Below, piece by piece: positions 1-7,511 of a DNA stretch of 32,248 bases. A program made the translations under genes and the position numbers. The stretch spans positions 1-32,248 of the IMG/VR virus record IMGVR_UViG_3300047994_000491. One strand, written 5' to 3'. Origin of the DNA: a virus. Each line of letters starts with the position of its first letter. The stretch's first letter is position 1. A model generated the notes under the pieces. It had not been told where the DNA came from. It made no database searches and saw only the letters and a list, made by a program, of their open reading frames with translations.

Positions 1-165
1 TCCCACCCCCAGCGGCGGCGCCCTCGCTTCAACACGCGGCGGGGGCGCCGCCGTCCCCTTCCTCGAGGCGCCATGGTCTCTCCTCCCCCTCCCCCGGCTC
101 CCCCGCCGCCGTTCATGGACCCGCGCTTCCGCGTCCGTACCAGCGTCGGCCGCCCCTACCGGTGA
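1..165 (+). CDS. Pro/Arg-rich ORF, 3' end only or 30-aa micro-ORF
   Basis: The frame is open from the first base of the window to a TGA at 163-165, so this may be the tail of a gene that begins outside. If it begins inside, the only ATG early enough is at 73, giving 30 residues with a polyproline run and a basic end (RVRTSVGRPYR). No domain is recognisable. Five bases separate its stop from the next start, consistent with the same transcription unit. In Mu-like phages this place, upstream of the portal, usually holds lysis or terminase genes, but nothing in the residues shows either. Confidence is low because GC-rich DNA produces such frames by chance. Confidence 0.3.
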   Translation, partial: SHPQRRRPRFNTRRGRRRPLPRGAMVSPPPPPAPPPPFMDPRFRVRTSVGRPYR

Positions 166-170
166 TCCCC

Positions 171-287
171 ATGGACGAGCTGCTCTGGATCCTCGCCCTC
201 GTGGGCGTGATGGCCTGGCTCGCGCGCGCCGCCTACCTCCGGCAACGTCGCGCCATCGCACAGCTCGGCGGGCCCGCATCCTCGTGA
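171..287 (+). CDS. Small single-span membrane protein (38 aa)
   Basis: A 38-residue protein starting MDELLWILALVGVMAWLARA. It has one hydrophobic stretch at about residues 4-20, followed by a basic, Arg-rich segment (YLRQRRAIAQ). That pattern predicts a single inner-membrane helix with a short acidic N-terminus outside and a positive C-terminal tail in the cytoplasm. Its TGA (285-287) overlaps the GTG start of the next gene at 284, a coupling that supports it being translated. The size and position would fit a small holin-like or spanin-associated phage protein, but no family signature is visible and the function is not assigned. Confidence 0.5.
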   Translation: MDELLWILALVGVMAWLARAAYLRQRRAIAQLGGPASS

Positions 288-649
288 ACGCTCCCGAGCT
301 CGCGGCCCTCCTGTTCGATGCGGAGCGAGCGCTCGCCGCGGCCGAGCGCTCGCGCGACACGCTGCGCGCGAAGCTGCTCGCCGAGATGGAAGGCGAGATG
401 GCCGCCGCGACCGCCGCCGGCGACGCCGAGCGCGCCAAGGCCGCGCGGAAGCTCGATCTCCTCGGCCAGGGCAGCGTCACCTACCTCGAGGCCGGGAGCT
501 CCGACCGCCTCGACCAGACCGCCGCCATCGAGAAGATCGCGACGCTCGGCGCCCGCCTCCGCGACCTCGGGGAGACCGAGGTCGACGACGCGGCCCCCTT
601 CAAGTCCATCCCGCGGCGCGCCTCACTGCGCGTCACCCCACGCCCCTGA
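284..649 (+). CDS. Small alpha-helical protein, phage head-module position
   Basis: A 121-residue protein starting at GTG 284, inside the stop of the preceding gene. Residues 1-60 are Ala/Glu/Arg-rich with heptad-like spacing, predicting a long helix or coiled coil (LLFDAERALAAAERSRD, AERAKAARKLDLL). A shorter second helix follows at about 77-97. The C-terminal 20 residues are basic and Pro-rich. I do not recognise a family. Its place directly before the portal gene would suit a small packaging protein such as a small terminase subunit or a Mu gp26/gp27-type protein, but no helix-turn-helix is evident, so this is only a positional idea. The 81-base gap to the portal start shows nothing beyond a ribosome binding site. 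Confidence 0.6.
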   Translation: MNAPELAALLFDAERALAAAERSRDTLRAKLLAEMEGEMAAATAAGDAERAKAARKLDLLGQGSVTYLEAGSSDRLDQTAAIEKIATLGARLRDLGETEVDDAAPFKSIPRRASLRVTPRP

Positions 650-730
650 TCCTGCGCCGCCGGATGCGCGCCCGCGCGCCCTGACGCAGGCCCACGCGCC
701 CCTCCTCGGCGCTCACCCGCCGGAGCCACC

Positions 731-2626
731 ATGGCGCGCGCCTCGAAGGGCCCGAAGGGCATCAGCCCGAGAGGCGACCCGGCGCGGAACACCGCGCGCG
801 TCGCCAACGGCAACAGCGGTCTCAAGCGCACGGTCGCGCCGTGGCCGCTCATCGATCGCTGGCCGATCCTCCTCGGGTCGAACCTCTCGCTCCAGTACCT
901 GGCGAGCGTCTACCGCGTCTGCCAGAACGGCTACCGGCAGCAATACGTCGACGCCCTCGACGAGCTGCTCGAGCGCGACCCCCATACCCAATCGGTCCTC
1001 GAGCAGCGGACCCTCGCCGTCGCCGGCGGCCGCGTCGAGCTGACGCCAGCGCCGGACCCCAACCCGAAGAGCGCGAGGGCCAAGCGCGCCAAGGAGATCA
1101 CCGAAGACCTCCAGCGTCGCATCGACGCGATCCCGGCCCGCACGCAGGCATTCTACGGCCTCTGCTTCTCGGCGCTCTACTACGGGGCCGGCGCGAGCGA
1201 GGTCCACTGGGCGCTCGGCGCCGACGGCTGGAACGTCGTCGGCCTGGGCTTCATCCACAGCCGGCGCGTCGCCTGGCCTGACCAGAACGACTGGAGCGCC
1301 CACATCTGGGACCAGGGCGCGGTGATGCCGACGATGATCGGCCTCTACCCGACCGAGAACTTCTTCGGTCTCCGGGTCCGGGACGCGCCGGGCAAGATCC
1401 TCCTCCACACCCCCACGCATCGGGCGGACTACCCGACGCGCGATGGCCTCGGCCGGACGATCGGCTTCTGGCAGGTCATCAAGAACATGGCCATCCGGGG
1501 GGCCGCTCAGTACGTCGAGCGGTTCGGCAAGCCCTGGGCGATCGGCACCTACAGCACGGTCGAGGCCTCGACCGACAAGCCCCGCGCCGCCGACGACAAC
1601 GACATCAAGGCGCTCGAGGCCGCGCTCGCCGCGCTCGGGGTCGGCTCCCTGTCCGGAGCCTCGCTCCCGGACAGCGTGAAGATCACGCTGCTCGGACCGG
1701 GAATCAGCGGCACCACCAACGGGATCAACCACGAGAAGCTCATCGCCCTCTGCGACGAGCAGATCTCCAAGGCCATCCGCGGCGGCACGCTCCAGGTCGA
1801 CGCCGGCGACAAGGGCGCCAGGAGCCTCGGCGAGGTCCACGCCGAGAGCGACGTCCGCAACGCCCGCTACGACGCCTGCTGCCTCGCCGACACGCTACGC
1901 GGCGGCAACAACGAGGCATCTGGAGGCATCGTGTGGTGGCTCTGCCACCTCAACTACCCCGGCGAGGAGGACCTGTGCCCGGGCGTCACGGTCCACGTCG
2001 AGCAGATCTCGCCCGACCAGATGCTCGACCGCGCGGTCAAGCTCGCGGCCGTCTGCGGCGCCATCGACGCCAAGCCTCTCGCCGAGATGCTCGGGATCAA
2101 GCTGGTCGACCCGGCGGACCCCGACGCCGTTCGCCTCGCGCCGCTAAAGCCGACGGACCTCTTCGCGCTCCTGCCGGCGACCTCCACCAGCCTCACCACC
2201 GCCGTCGAGGCCCTCGCATCCATGGTGGGCGTCAACTTGAGCCCGGCGCTCAAGTCCTCGCTCGCCAGCATGGACCGCGACGGCGCTGCCCGGCTTGTCC
2301 AGGAGCTCCTCGGGCGCGCCAAGGCCATCGCCGAGGGCGCCTCGGCCGAGGGCGCCTCGGCCGAGGGTGCGGCGGAAGGCGGCCCGCAAGGCGGCTCTCC
2401 CGGAGACGGGTCCGCCGAGACCGACGAAGCCTCCGCGGCGGAGCCCTCCCAACCGACCGCGCCGAAACGCGCCTCGAAGACGGGGCCCGCGAAGGCGCCC
2501 GCTCACAAGCCCCCGCGCCCCTCCGGCGCTTCCAAAGGCGCCGCAGGCGCCCCCAAAGGCGCCGCAGGCGCCCCCAAGCGCGCCCCCTCGGCGCCTCCCA
2601 AGCCGGCGGTCGCCGCCGAGAGCTGA
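731..2626 (+). CDS. Phage portal protein, DUF935 / Mu gp29 type
   Basis: Predicted portal of 631 residues: the ring at one capsid vertex through which DNA is packaged and to which the tail joins. Features typical of the DUF935 family are visible: an early segment listing the expected oligomer partner positions (LERDPHTQSVLEQRTLAVAG), a central aromatic region (FYGLCFSALYYGAGASEVHW), and the conserved motif around VIKNMAIRGAAQYVERFGKP, followed by GxxGTYS-like residues. Mu gp29 is about 510 residues. The extra length here is a low-complexity C-terminal tail from about residue 533, rich in Ala, Ser, Pro and Lys and built partly from DNA microrepeats. GGAG at 722-725 lies five bases before the ATG. 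The next gene starts seven bases after the stop. Unusually for a Mu-like phage, no MuF-like gene follows. Confidence 0.9.
   Translation: MARASKGPKGISPRGDPARNTARVANGNSGLKRTVAPWPLIDRWPILLGSNLSLQYLASVYRVCQNGYRQQYVDALDELLERDPHTQSVLEQRTLAVAGGRVELTPAPDPNPKSARAKRAKEITEDLQRRIDAIPARTQAFYGLCFSALYYGAGASEVHWALGADGWNVVGLGFIHSRRVAWPDQNDWSAHIWDQGAVMPTMIGLYPTENFFGLRVRDAPGKILLHTPTHRADYPTRDGLGRTIGFWQVIKNMAIRGAAQYVERFGKPWAIGTYSTVEASTDKPRAADDNDIKALEAALAALGVGSLSGASLPDSVKITLLGPGISGTTNGINHEKLIALCDEQISKAIRGGTLQVDAGDKGARSLGEVHAESDVRNARYDACCLADTLRGGNNEASGGIVWWLCHLNYPGEEDLCPGVTVHVEQISPDQMLDRAVKLAAVCGAIDAKPLAEMLGIKLVDPADPDAVRLAPLKPTDLFALLPATSTSLTTAVEALASMVGVNLSPALKSSLASMDRDGAARLVQELLGRAKAIAEGASAEGASAEGAAEGGPQGGSPGDGSAETDEASAAEPSQPTAPKRASKTGPAKAPAHKPPRPSGASKGAAGAPKGAAGAPKRAPSAPPKPAVAAES
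2330..2374 (+). repeat. Three tandem 15-bp repeats in the portal tail
   Basis: The 15-bp unit gccgagggcgcctcg occurs at 2330-2344 and 2345-2359, with a third, diverged copy at 2360-2374. It encodes AEGAS-type pentapeptides in the portal's low-complexity tail. In-frame units of this sort are typical of slippage expansions and should vary between strains. Confidence 0.85.
2533..2574 (+). repeat. Two tandem 21-bp repeats in the portal tail
   Basis: Two identical 21-bp units sit at 2533-2553 and 2554-2574. Each encodes the heptapeptide KGAAGAP in the basic, Pro-rich end of the portal protein. The perfect identity suggests a recent duplication. Confidence 0.85.
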
Positions 2627-2632
2627 GCACCC

Positions 2633-4144
2633 ATGGGAAACCCCGCTCCCCCGCCGAACCCTGCCCAGTTCGGAAACTACCCGCCGTCCATCGGCGTCGA
2701 CCTCTACCAGTACCAGACGCAGACGACCCACAAGGAGCCGGTGCGGCTTGCGACGGGAGCGAGCGTCGCCAACCTGGGGTCGATCACGGTCGCCAACTTC
2801 GACGGCGCCGGCCAGGGCGTGACCCTGGTCCAGGGCGACCGCGTCCTCGTCCGGCACAACTCCAGCCTCGACGGCGTGGAGTCCACCAACGCGAAGCGGA
2901 TGGGGATCTGGGTCGTGGGGGTCGTCACCTCCGGGACGGCCGCGCTCACCCGCGACACCGACGCGAACACGAGCGCGATGGTCACGAGCGGGATGACCAC
3001 CCGCGTGATGGAGGGCACCTACGCGGGCCAGTCCTTCGGCCTCACGACCGCGAACCCCATCACCCTCGACACCACCGCGCTCGCGTTCGCGGCGCCGCTC
3101 AGCGCGAGCGTCAACGGGATCTCCATCCCCGCTTCCCCCGCGGCCGCCTCGACCCTCGTCGCGACCAGCGCCACCACGACGGCGTGGGTCCCGGAGGTCT
3201 CCTACGGCGTCCGCGGCGTCGTCACCGCGAACGTCTCCAGCCTCTCGGCGTTCACGGTCGCGAGCGCGGACGGCCCGACCTACACGGCAGGGCAGACCGT
3301 ACTGCTGGTCGGTCAGTCGACCGCGAGCCAGAACGGGCCGTACATCGTCGGCACCGTCACCACCGGCACCGCGCCGCTCACTCGGCCGGCGTGGTGGGCC
3401 ACCGGCATGGTGGTCAACGGCGGGAGCACCTTCGTGGCGTCCGAGGGGACCAGCGCCCTCGGCACGCTGTGGATGCTCACCACCGCGGCGCCGATCACGG
3501 TCGACACCACCTCCGTCACCATCGCCTGCGTCATCTCGCAGCCGACGGTGGAGCCCTCGGTCTACAAGGCACGCGCCGTCGTCGCGTCCAACATCGCGAG
3601 CCTCGCCGCCTTCACGGTCGCGGGCAACGACGGCGTGACCCTCATCCAGGGCGACATCGTTCTCCTGGTCTCCCAAACCACCACGAGCCAGAACGGGCCC
3701 TACGTGGTGGGCCCGGTCACCACGGGCTCCGCAGCCCTGTCCCGCCCCGTCTGGTGGCAAACCGGGACCACCCAGCCCGGCGGGCAGCTCATCACCTTGA
3801 GCGGTGAGGGCACGCACTGGAAGAACAGCACGTGGAAGGCCTGCGTTGCGGCGAGCACGCTGGTGGTCGACACCACCGACCCGGCCTTCTACCCCCAGTT
3901 CGACTTCGTGACGACGACGGCCTTCTCCGCCGGCGTCTCCCCCACGCAGACCGGACTCTGGGTGCTCAGCGGTCTCGCCGGGCCCACCAACATCACGGCC
4001 ACGCCGGTCACGCCGGGCGGTACCGCGGGCATCCTGCGCATCTCGACGCAGACCGCCGGCAAGGGAGGCTCGAGCTCCGTCATCTGCACCTCGAGCTCCG
4101 GCTCCGACACCACGACCGCCAAGCTCGTCGTCCAGAACTTCTGA
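2633..4144 (+). CDS. Virion protein with three tandem fibre-type domains
   Basis: A 503-residue protein with three copies of one domain of about 110 residues, at roughly residues 37-155, 189-302 and 310-420. Each begins with a V(R/K)xxxxxNxxSLxxFTVA-like strand. Each continues through DGVTLxQGDxVLL and a QNGPYxVGxVTTG turn, then an aromatic RPxWW patch (absent from copy 1), and ends in xITVDTTxxxF. I know this domain from tail-fibre and surface proteins of many phages. The last 80 residues are Ser/Thr/Gly-rich and beta-like (AGKGGSSSVICTSSSGSDTT). It has no signal peptide. Its position between portal and protease suggests a capsid-attached fibre or decoration rather than a tail fibre, but that is inference from gene order. 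The start at ATG 2633 has only a weak GAG-rich site upstream. Confidence 0.8.
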   Translation: MGNPAPPPNPAQFGNYPPSIGVDLYQYQTQTTHKEPVRLATGASVANLGSITVANFDGAGQGVTLVQGDRVLVRHNSSLDGVESTNAKRMGIWVVGVVTSGTAALTRDTDANTSAMVTSGMTTRVMEGTYAGQSFGLTTANPITLDTTALAFAAPLSASVNGISIPASPAAASTLVATSATTTAWVPEVSYGVRGVVTANVSSLSAFTVASADGPTYTAGQTVLLVGQSTASQNGPYIVGTVTTGTAPLTRPAWWATGMVVNGGSTFVASEGTSALGTLWMLTTAAPITVDTTSVTIACVISQPTVEPSVYKARAVVASNIASLAAFTVAGNDGVTLIQGDIVLLVSQTTTSQNGPYVVGPVTTGSAALSRPVWWQTGTTQPGGQLITLSGEGTHWKNSTWKACVAASTLVVDTTDPAFYPQFDFVTTTAFSAGVSPTQTGLWVLSGLAGPTNITATPVTPGGTAGILRISTQTAGKGGSSSVICTSSSGSDTTTAKLVVQNF

Positions 4145-4162
4145 CGCACCGACCCACCCCGC

Positions 4163-4197
4163 CGGCGCGCGCCCATCTCGGGTGGGGCGCGCGCGCC
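4163..4197 (+). other. GC-rich inverted repeat between two head genes
   Basis: In the 74-base gap after the fibre-domain gene, a GGCGCGCGCCC arm (from 4164) faces a GGGGCGCGCGCGCC arm (4184-4197) across a short loop, giving a stem of about 11 pairs with small bulges. There is no T-run, so it is not a standard intrinsic terminator. It might attenuate transcription or shape the mRNA. The rest of the gap shows only a weak GAGG before the next start. Confidence 0.4.
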
Positions 4198-4218
4198 GCG
4201 CGTCTCACGAGGCTCACC

Positions 4219-4905
4219 GTGTCTCACGACCAACCGCAGGGCCCCCAGGGCCTCGTCCACTACCCGGGGCTCCGCGTCGAGCTGGACATCACGCCCGAGT
4301 GGTTCGTCTACGGCGAGCACGTCTTCGAGGACCAGGCCGACATCGCGCGTGCCTTCGGCCTCTACGAGGGGGAGGCCCGCCGGCTCGCCGACGACCTCGC
4401 CGTCGGAAGGACCGGCGCACGCCTGGTCCTGCTCGTCCCCCCCAACAACCCCACGGACGCCTTCGAGGCCGAGCGCCTCGTGATCCGGCGCCTGCTGGAC
4501 GCGCTCGCCATCACGTGCCCTCGCCGGGCCCGGATCGTCGCGCAGCGTAGGGCGGCCGCCGCGGCCGCGGCGAAGGCCGAGCAGGAGCGGCAGAAGGCCG
4601 CCGCGGACGCCGAGGCCGAGGCTGCGCAGCAGCGCGCCGCCGACGCCGAGAACGCCCGCCTCGAGGCCGAGGTGCAGGCCAAGCGCGCCGCCGCAGAGGC
4701 ACCTCCTCGCCCGCTCGAGGTGCTGCGCAGGTACGGCGTCGCCGGCGGCACGGACGAGACCCTCACCCTCTTCGCCGACCTCGCGACCGGACAGCGCTTC
4801 GAGGTCTCCGACGGAGCCCTCTTGGCGGTGCTCGAGCCGCCGCCCGCGCCCGCCCCCCATGCCCCTCCGCAAGCTCGACCTCGGTCCCGCCGACGTCCAC
4901 GTTGA
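4219..4905 (+). CDS. Coiled-coil protein of the head module, function unknown
   Basis: A 228-residue protein. I place the start at GTG 4219 because the frame upstream only mirrors the preceding gene, and the residues become protein-like from here (GLVHYPGLRVELDITPEWFV). Residues 1-100 form a compact mixed domain, probably alpha/beta (ARLVLLVPPNNPTDAFEAER). Residues 107-162 are almost pure Ala/Glu/Lys/Arg/Gln with heptads, predicting a long coiled coil. Residues 163-206 form a second small domain (TDETLTLFADLATGQRFEVS), and the end is Pro/Arg-rich. Its 3' end overlaps the start of the protease gene by 47 bases. No known family is recognised. A role in head assembly is suggested by position only. 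Confidence 0.7.
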   Translation: MSHDQPQGPQGLVHYPGLRVELDITPEWFVYGEHVFEDQADIARAFGLYEGEARRLADDLAVGRTGARLVLLVPPNNPTDAFEAERLVIRRLLDALAITCPRRARIVAQRRAAAAAAAKAEQERQKAAADAEAEAAQQRAADAENARLEAEVQAKRAAAEAPPRPLEVLRRYGVAGGTDETLTLFADLATGQRFEVSDGALLAVLEPPPAPAPHAPPQARPRSRRRPR

Positions 4906-6901
4906 CGGCGCGCCGCCGGCGAGGCGGCCACCGCGCTGCGTCTCCTGTCGCAGTGGACGGCGCTGGAGCCTCGACGACGCGCGCACGTGCGCGACCTGCG
5001 GCGCGCCCTTCTTCCAGAGCCCCAGCGACCAGCGGCAGCGCATCCCGACCGGGGTTGTCCCGCCAGCGTCCACCGAGAACCCGGGCACGTGGGTCTCGCT
5101 CACCCCCAACCCTACCGGAGCCCACGTGGCCACAAGCATCAAGGCTGCCAGCCCCAAGGCCGGCGGCCCCACGCCCCGGAAACGCACGCCTCTCCGGCCG
5201 GCGAAGAAGCCCGCGGTGGCCAGGAAGCCAGCCTCTCGCCCCGGCGCCGCACCCATCCCCGGCTTGCGGGTGACCGTGCAGAGCCACCCGAGCGGCCACC
5301 GGCGCGTCGAGATCCTCCACGCGTCGGACGCCGCCGGCCGGGAGCGCACCGTCACCCTGAGCGACCAGCCCATCGGCTTCGACCCCGCGCCCCTCGCAGA
5401 GGTGGCGCGCCAGCTCGAGGCCGTCGAGAAGGACCTCGCCAGCTTCGTGGGCAACAGCCCCGACCGGGCTGCCGTCGAGGCGAAGGCGCTGAAGCTCCGC
5501 GCGGAGCTGGTGGCGCCACGCTGGAACCAGGTGGCCCGCGTGGGCCAGTTCCGGGGGCACCCGGCCGGAGCGTTCGAGCTCAATCCGGCCGTCTTCGACC
5601 AGATCGTCCGCAACTACCGCGAGGTCGACAAGGGCGCGGTCGGGATCGACTTCGAGCACGCCTCCGAAGCGGACGAGTCGAGCGGCACCATCCCGGTGAC
5701 GGGCGCACCTCTCCAGGGCCGGATCCTCGACCTCGAGAATCGCGGGCAGGACGGGCTCTGGGGCCTCTGCGAATTCTTCGAGCCCGCGCTCACCTACGTG
5801 CGCGAGGGCCGATACCCCTTCTTCAGCCCCGCGATCCGCTTCGGCGCGAAACACCCCGAGACGGCGCAGCCGATCGGGGCGCGCCTCACCAGCGTCGCGC
5901 TCGTCACGCGGCCGTTCCTGCGCGGCCTGCAACCCCTCGCGGCGCGGGACCCCGCCGCGCCCGGAGCCACGACCATGAGCCTGCCCTCGACGCACCACGA
6001 GATGATGAAGAGCCTGAAGGCCTGCATGAAGCTGCCCGACATCGCGACGGGCGCCGACATGAAGGATCACCTCGGAAAGCTGCGCGAGCACGCCAAGGCC
6101 ATCCTGGACAAGCCCGCCATCCACGCCACGGGCCACTACTCGGCGGGAGGCGTCCACTGCGGCGACTACATCCCGCAGCTCGCCGAGGCGATCAACGCGC
6201 CGGCGCACATGCCCGTGTCCGAGATCCTGGATGCGGTCGAGGAGATGATCGACGCCGCCATCGAGCGGCACGTCGAGGAGATGCACATGAGCGACGTCAC
6301 CCCCACCACCGACGATCCCGCCGCCCTCGCCGAGGCCCTCGGCAAGACCAAGGAGCAGCTCCGCATGCGGGACGGCGAGGCCCGGAGCCTGGCCACCGAG
6401 AAGAGCGCGCTCTCCCTGTCCCTGAAGGACGAGCAGGCCGCGCGGGCGGCGGCCGAGCAGAAGCTCGCCACGGTCGAGGCCGAGCTCAAGACCCTGCGCG
6501 ACGCCGACGCCCAGCGCCTGGAGCAGGCCATCGTCGACCGCGTCGAGGAGGCGTTCGCGACCTACAAGGACGCGCGCAAGCTCACCGACGACGACAAGGG
6601 CGACATGATGATCCTCGCCCGGGCCGACTTCGAGCGCTTCCACAAGCGATATCCCCGGCTCGCCGGCAAGGAGTACCTCCTCCGCAACCTCACCACGACC
6701 CGCACGCCCGTCGGCGCGCCGCCCGTCACCGCCCCCGGGCCCGGTCCGTCGGCGCCCGGCCAGGCCGCGCTGAGCCTCGCCGACCAGGCCAAGCTCTGCG
6801 ACAAGCTGGTTTCCGAGCACAAGATGAGCCGCGAGGCCGCGACGTCGTACGCCTTCCAGGTCGCGACCGGCCAGCGGGCCATGCCGCAGCTCGGCGCCTG
6901 A
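4859..6901 (+). CDS. Head maturation protease (Mu gpI-like) with zinc ribbon and scaffold region
   Basis: A 680-residue polyprotein-like gene. Residues 27-47 form a CxxC-x13-CxxC zinc-ribbon pattern (CVSC, CATC). A basic linker runs to about residue 135. Residues about 215-370 match the Mu gpI-type prohead protease: GxFELNPAVFDQIVRNYREV, then VGIDFEHAS with His267, then RYPFFSPAIRF with Ser323, and a final LTSVALVTRPFLRGLQPLAA segment. His267 and Ser323 are the likely catalytic pair, by analogy with the family. The C-terminal 300 residues are helical with a coiled coil at about 490-570, as in scaffolds. The ATG at 4859 overlaps the previous gene and has no good ribosome site. An in-frame GTG at 5126, with GGAG five bases away, would drop the ribbon. 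The protease would cut the scaffold and mature the capsid. Confidence 0.88.
   Translation: MPLRKLDLGPADVHVDGAPPARRPPRCVSCRSGRRWSLDDARTCATCGAPFFQSPSDQRQRIPTGVVPPASTENPGTWVSLTPNPTGAHVATSIKAASPKAGGPTPRKRTPLRPAKKPAVARKPASRPGAAPIPGLRVTVQSHPSGHRRVEILHASDAAGRERTVTLSDQPIGFDPAPLAEVARQLEAVEKDLASFVGNSPDRAAVEAKALKLRAELVAPRWNQVARVGQFRGHPAGAFELNPAVFDQIVRNYREVDKGAVGIDFEHASEADESSGTIPVTGAPLQGRILDLENRGQDGLWGLCEFFEPALTYVREGRYPFFSPAIRFGAKHPETAQPIGARLTSVALVTRPFLRGLQPLAARDPAAPGATTMSLPSTHHEMMKSLKACMKLPDIATGADMKDHLGKLREHAKAILDKPAIHATGHYSAGGVHCGDYIPQLAEAINAPAHMPVSEILDAVEEMIDAAIERHVEEMHMSDVTPTTDDPAALAEALGKTKEQLRMRDGEARSLATEKSALSLSLKDEQAARAAAEQKLATVEAELKTLRDADAQRLEQAIVDRVEEAFATYKDARKLTDDDKGDMMILARADFERFHKRYPRLAGKEYLLRNLTTTRTPVGAPPVTAPGPGPSAPGQAALSLADQAKLCDKLVSEHKMSREAATSYAFQVATGQRAMPQLGA
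5975..6901 (+). CDS. Nested in-frame scaffold protein (internal start of protease gene)
   Basis: Predicted 308-residue product made from the 3' part of the protease gene in the same frame. The internal ATG at 5975 (residue 373 of the long product) lies immediately after the protease domain ends, and GGAG at 5963-5966 sits eight bases upstream, better than the site of the full-length gene. The product is largely helical, has a coiled coil in its middle (KSALSLSLKDEQAARAAAEQ), a Pro/Gly linker, and a short basic-helical C-terminus that would suit capsid binding. Nested scaffolds sharing frame and stop with the protease are established in Mu (I/Z) and lambda (C/Nu3). That it happens here is inferred from the ribosome site and domain boundary. 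Confidence 0.65.
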   Translation: MSLPSTHHEMMKSLKACMKLPDIATGADMKDHLGKLREHAKAILDKPAIHATGHYSAGGVHCGDYIPQLAEAINAPAHMPVSEILDAVEEMIDAAIERHVEEMHMSDVTPTTDDPAALAEALGKTKEQLRMRDGEARSLATEKSALSLSLKDEQAARAAAEQKLATVEAELKTLRDADAQRLEQAIVDRVEEAFATYKDARKLTDDDKGDMMILARADFERFHKRYPRLAGKEYLLRNLTTTRTPVGAPPVTAPGPGPSAPGQAALSLADQAKLCDKLVSEHKMSREAATSYAFQVATGQRAMPQLGA

Positions 6902-7048
6902 TTCGCGCCACCGACTGATTCCAGCGCTCCTGTCTCGCGCGGCCGTGCGCTGCGCCGGGGACAGCCGTGCGCTGCCTGATTCCTCCGCTGCACGCACGCC
7001 CCTTGGTCGGCGGTCGGCGGTCCTTCCACGCCTTCCAGGAGCGATCTC

Positions 7049-7471
7049 ATGAGCTCGTCCGTGCAGCTCGGGTCCGTCGACACCCTCGTTCTCACGTATC
7101 ACAACTTCGGCGCCAGCGACATCGCGGCGGGCCTCGGGGTGCTCACCGACACCGCGAACCCTCCGGTCGGGGACTACGCCGGCGGCATCGTCCTGCCCAC
7201 GGTCTCGGGCAGCGTCGCCGGCACGCTCGGAGTCACGGTCGAGCGCATCCCCGCGGGGCGCAGCGGGCGCGTCCGCGTCTCTGGCGTCTCGGTCATGACG
7301 GCCGACGGAACCATCGCTTACGGCGCCAACGTCCAGATCGCCACCGACAGCGGCAAGCTCGGTTACGCGAAGACCTGCGCCGCCGCCACGGAGCAGCTCG
7401 GCATCGCCCTCGACGCCGCCACCGACGGGCAGCTCGTCCGCGTGGCCCACGCGCTCGCCAACAACGCCTGA
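7049..7471 (+). CDS. Head decoration / capsid-stabilising-like protein
   Basis: A 140-residue, beta-rich, Gly/Ala-rich protein directly upstream of the major capsid gene. The pattern resembles DUF2190-type small head proteins: alternating strands and a closing segment with AAATEQLGIALDAATDGQLV followed by an RVAH strand, where such proteins read as 'value, time-dependent state, effective property'. It has no signal peptide or membrane segment. AGGAG at 7037-7041 lies seven bases before the ATG, one of the best ribosome sites in the window, which suits a protein needed in hundreds of copies. The 147-base gap upstream has a repeated 12-mer (6942, 6964) but no gene that I can support. A cement or decoration role is likely but not proven by sequence. 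Confidence 0.75.
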   Translation: MSSSVQLGSVDTLVLTYHNFGASDIAAGLGVLTDTANPPVGDYAGGIVLPTVSGSVAGTLGVTVERIPAGRSGRVRVSGVSVMTADGTIAYGANVQIATDSGKLGYAKTCAAATEQLGIALDAATDGQLVRVAHALANNA

Positions 7472-7496
7472 GCGCCGCCCCAACTCCCTTCCCAGC

Positions 7497-7509
7497 AGAG
7501 GAATCCTCT
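7497..7509 (+). promoter_or_regulatory. Capsid ribosome binding site inside a small palindrome
   Basis: The Shine-Dalgarno AGAGGA, ten bases before the capsid ATG, is the left arm of the perfect 13-base palindrome at 7497-7509 (AGAGG, loop AAT, CCTCT). Pairing would hide the ribosome site. The stem is only five pairs long, so the effect may be small. Confidence 0.4.
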
Positions 7510-7511
7510 CC

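Noticed and set aside
6942-6975. Repeated 12-mer GCCGTGCGCTGC at 6942 and 6964
   Set aside because: Only two copies 22 bases apart in a short gap, with no symmetry or link to a start site. Probably a small duplication.
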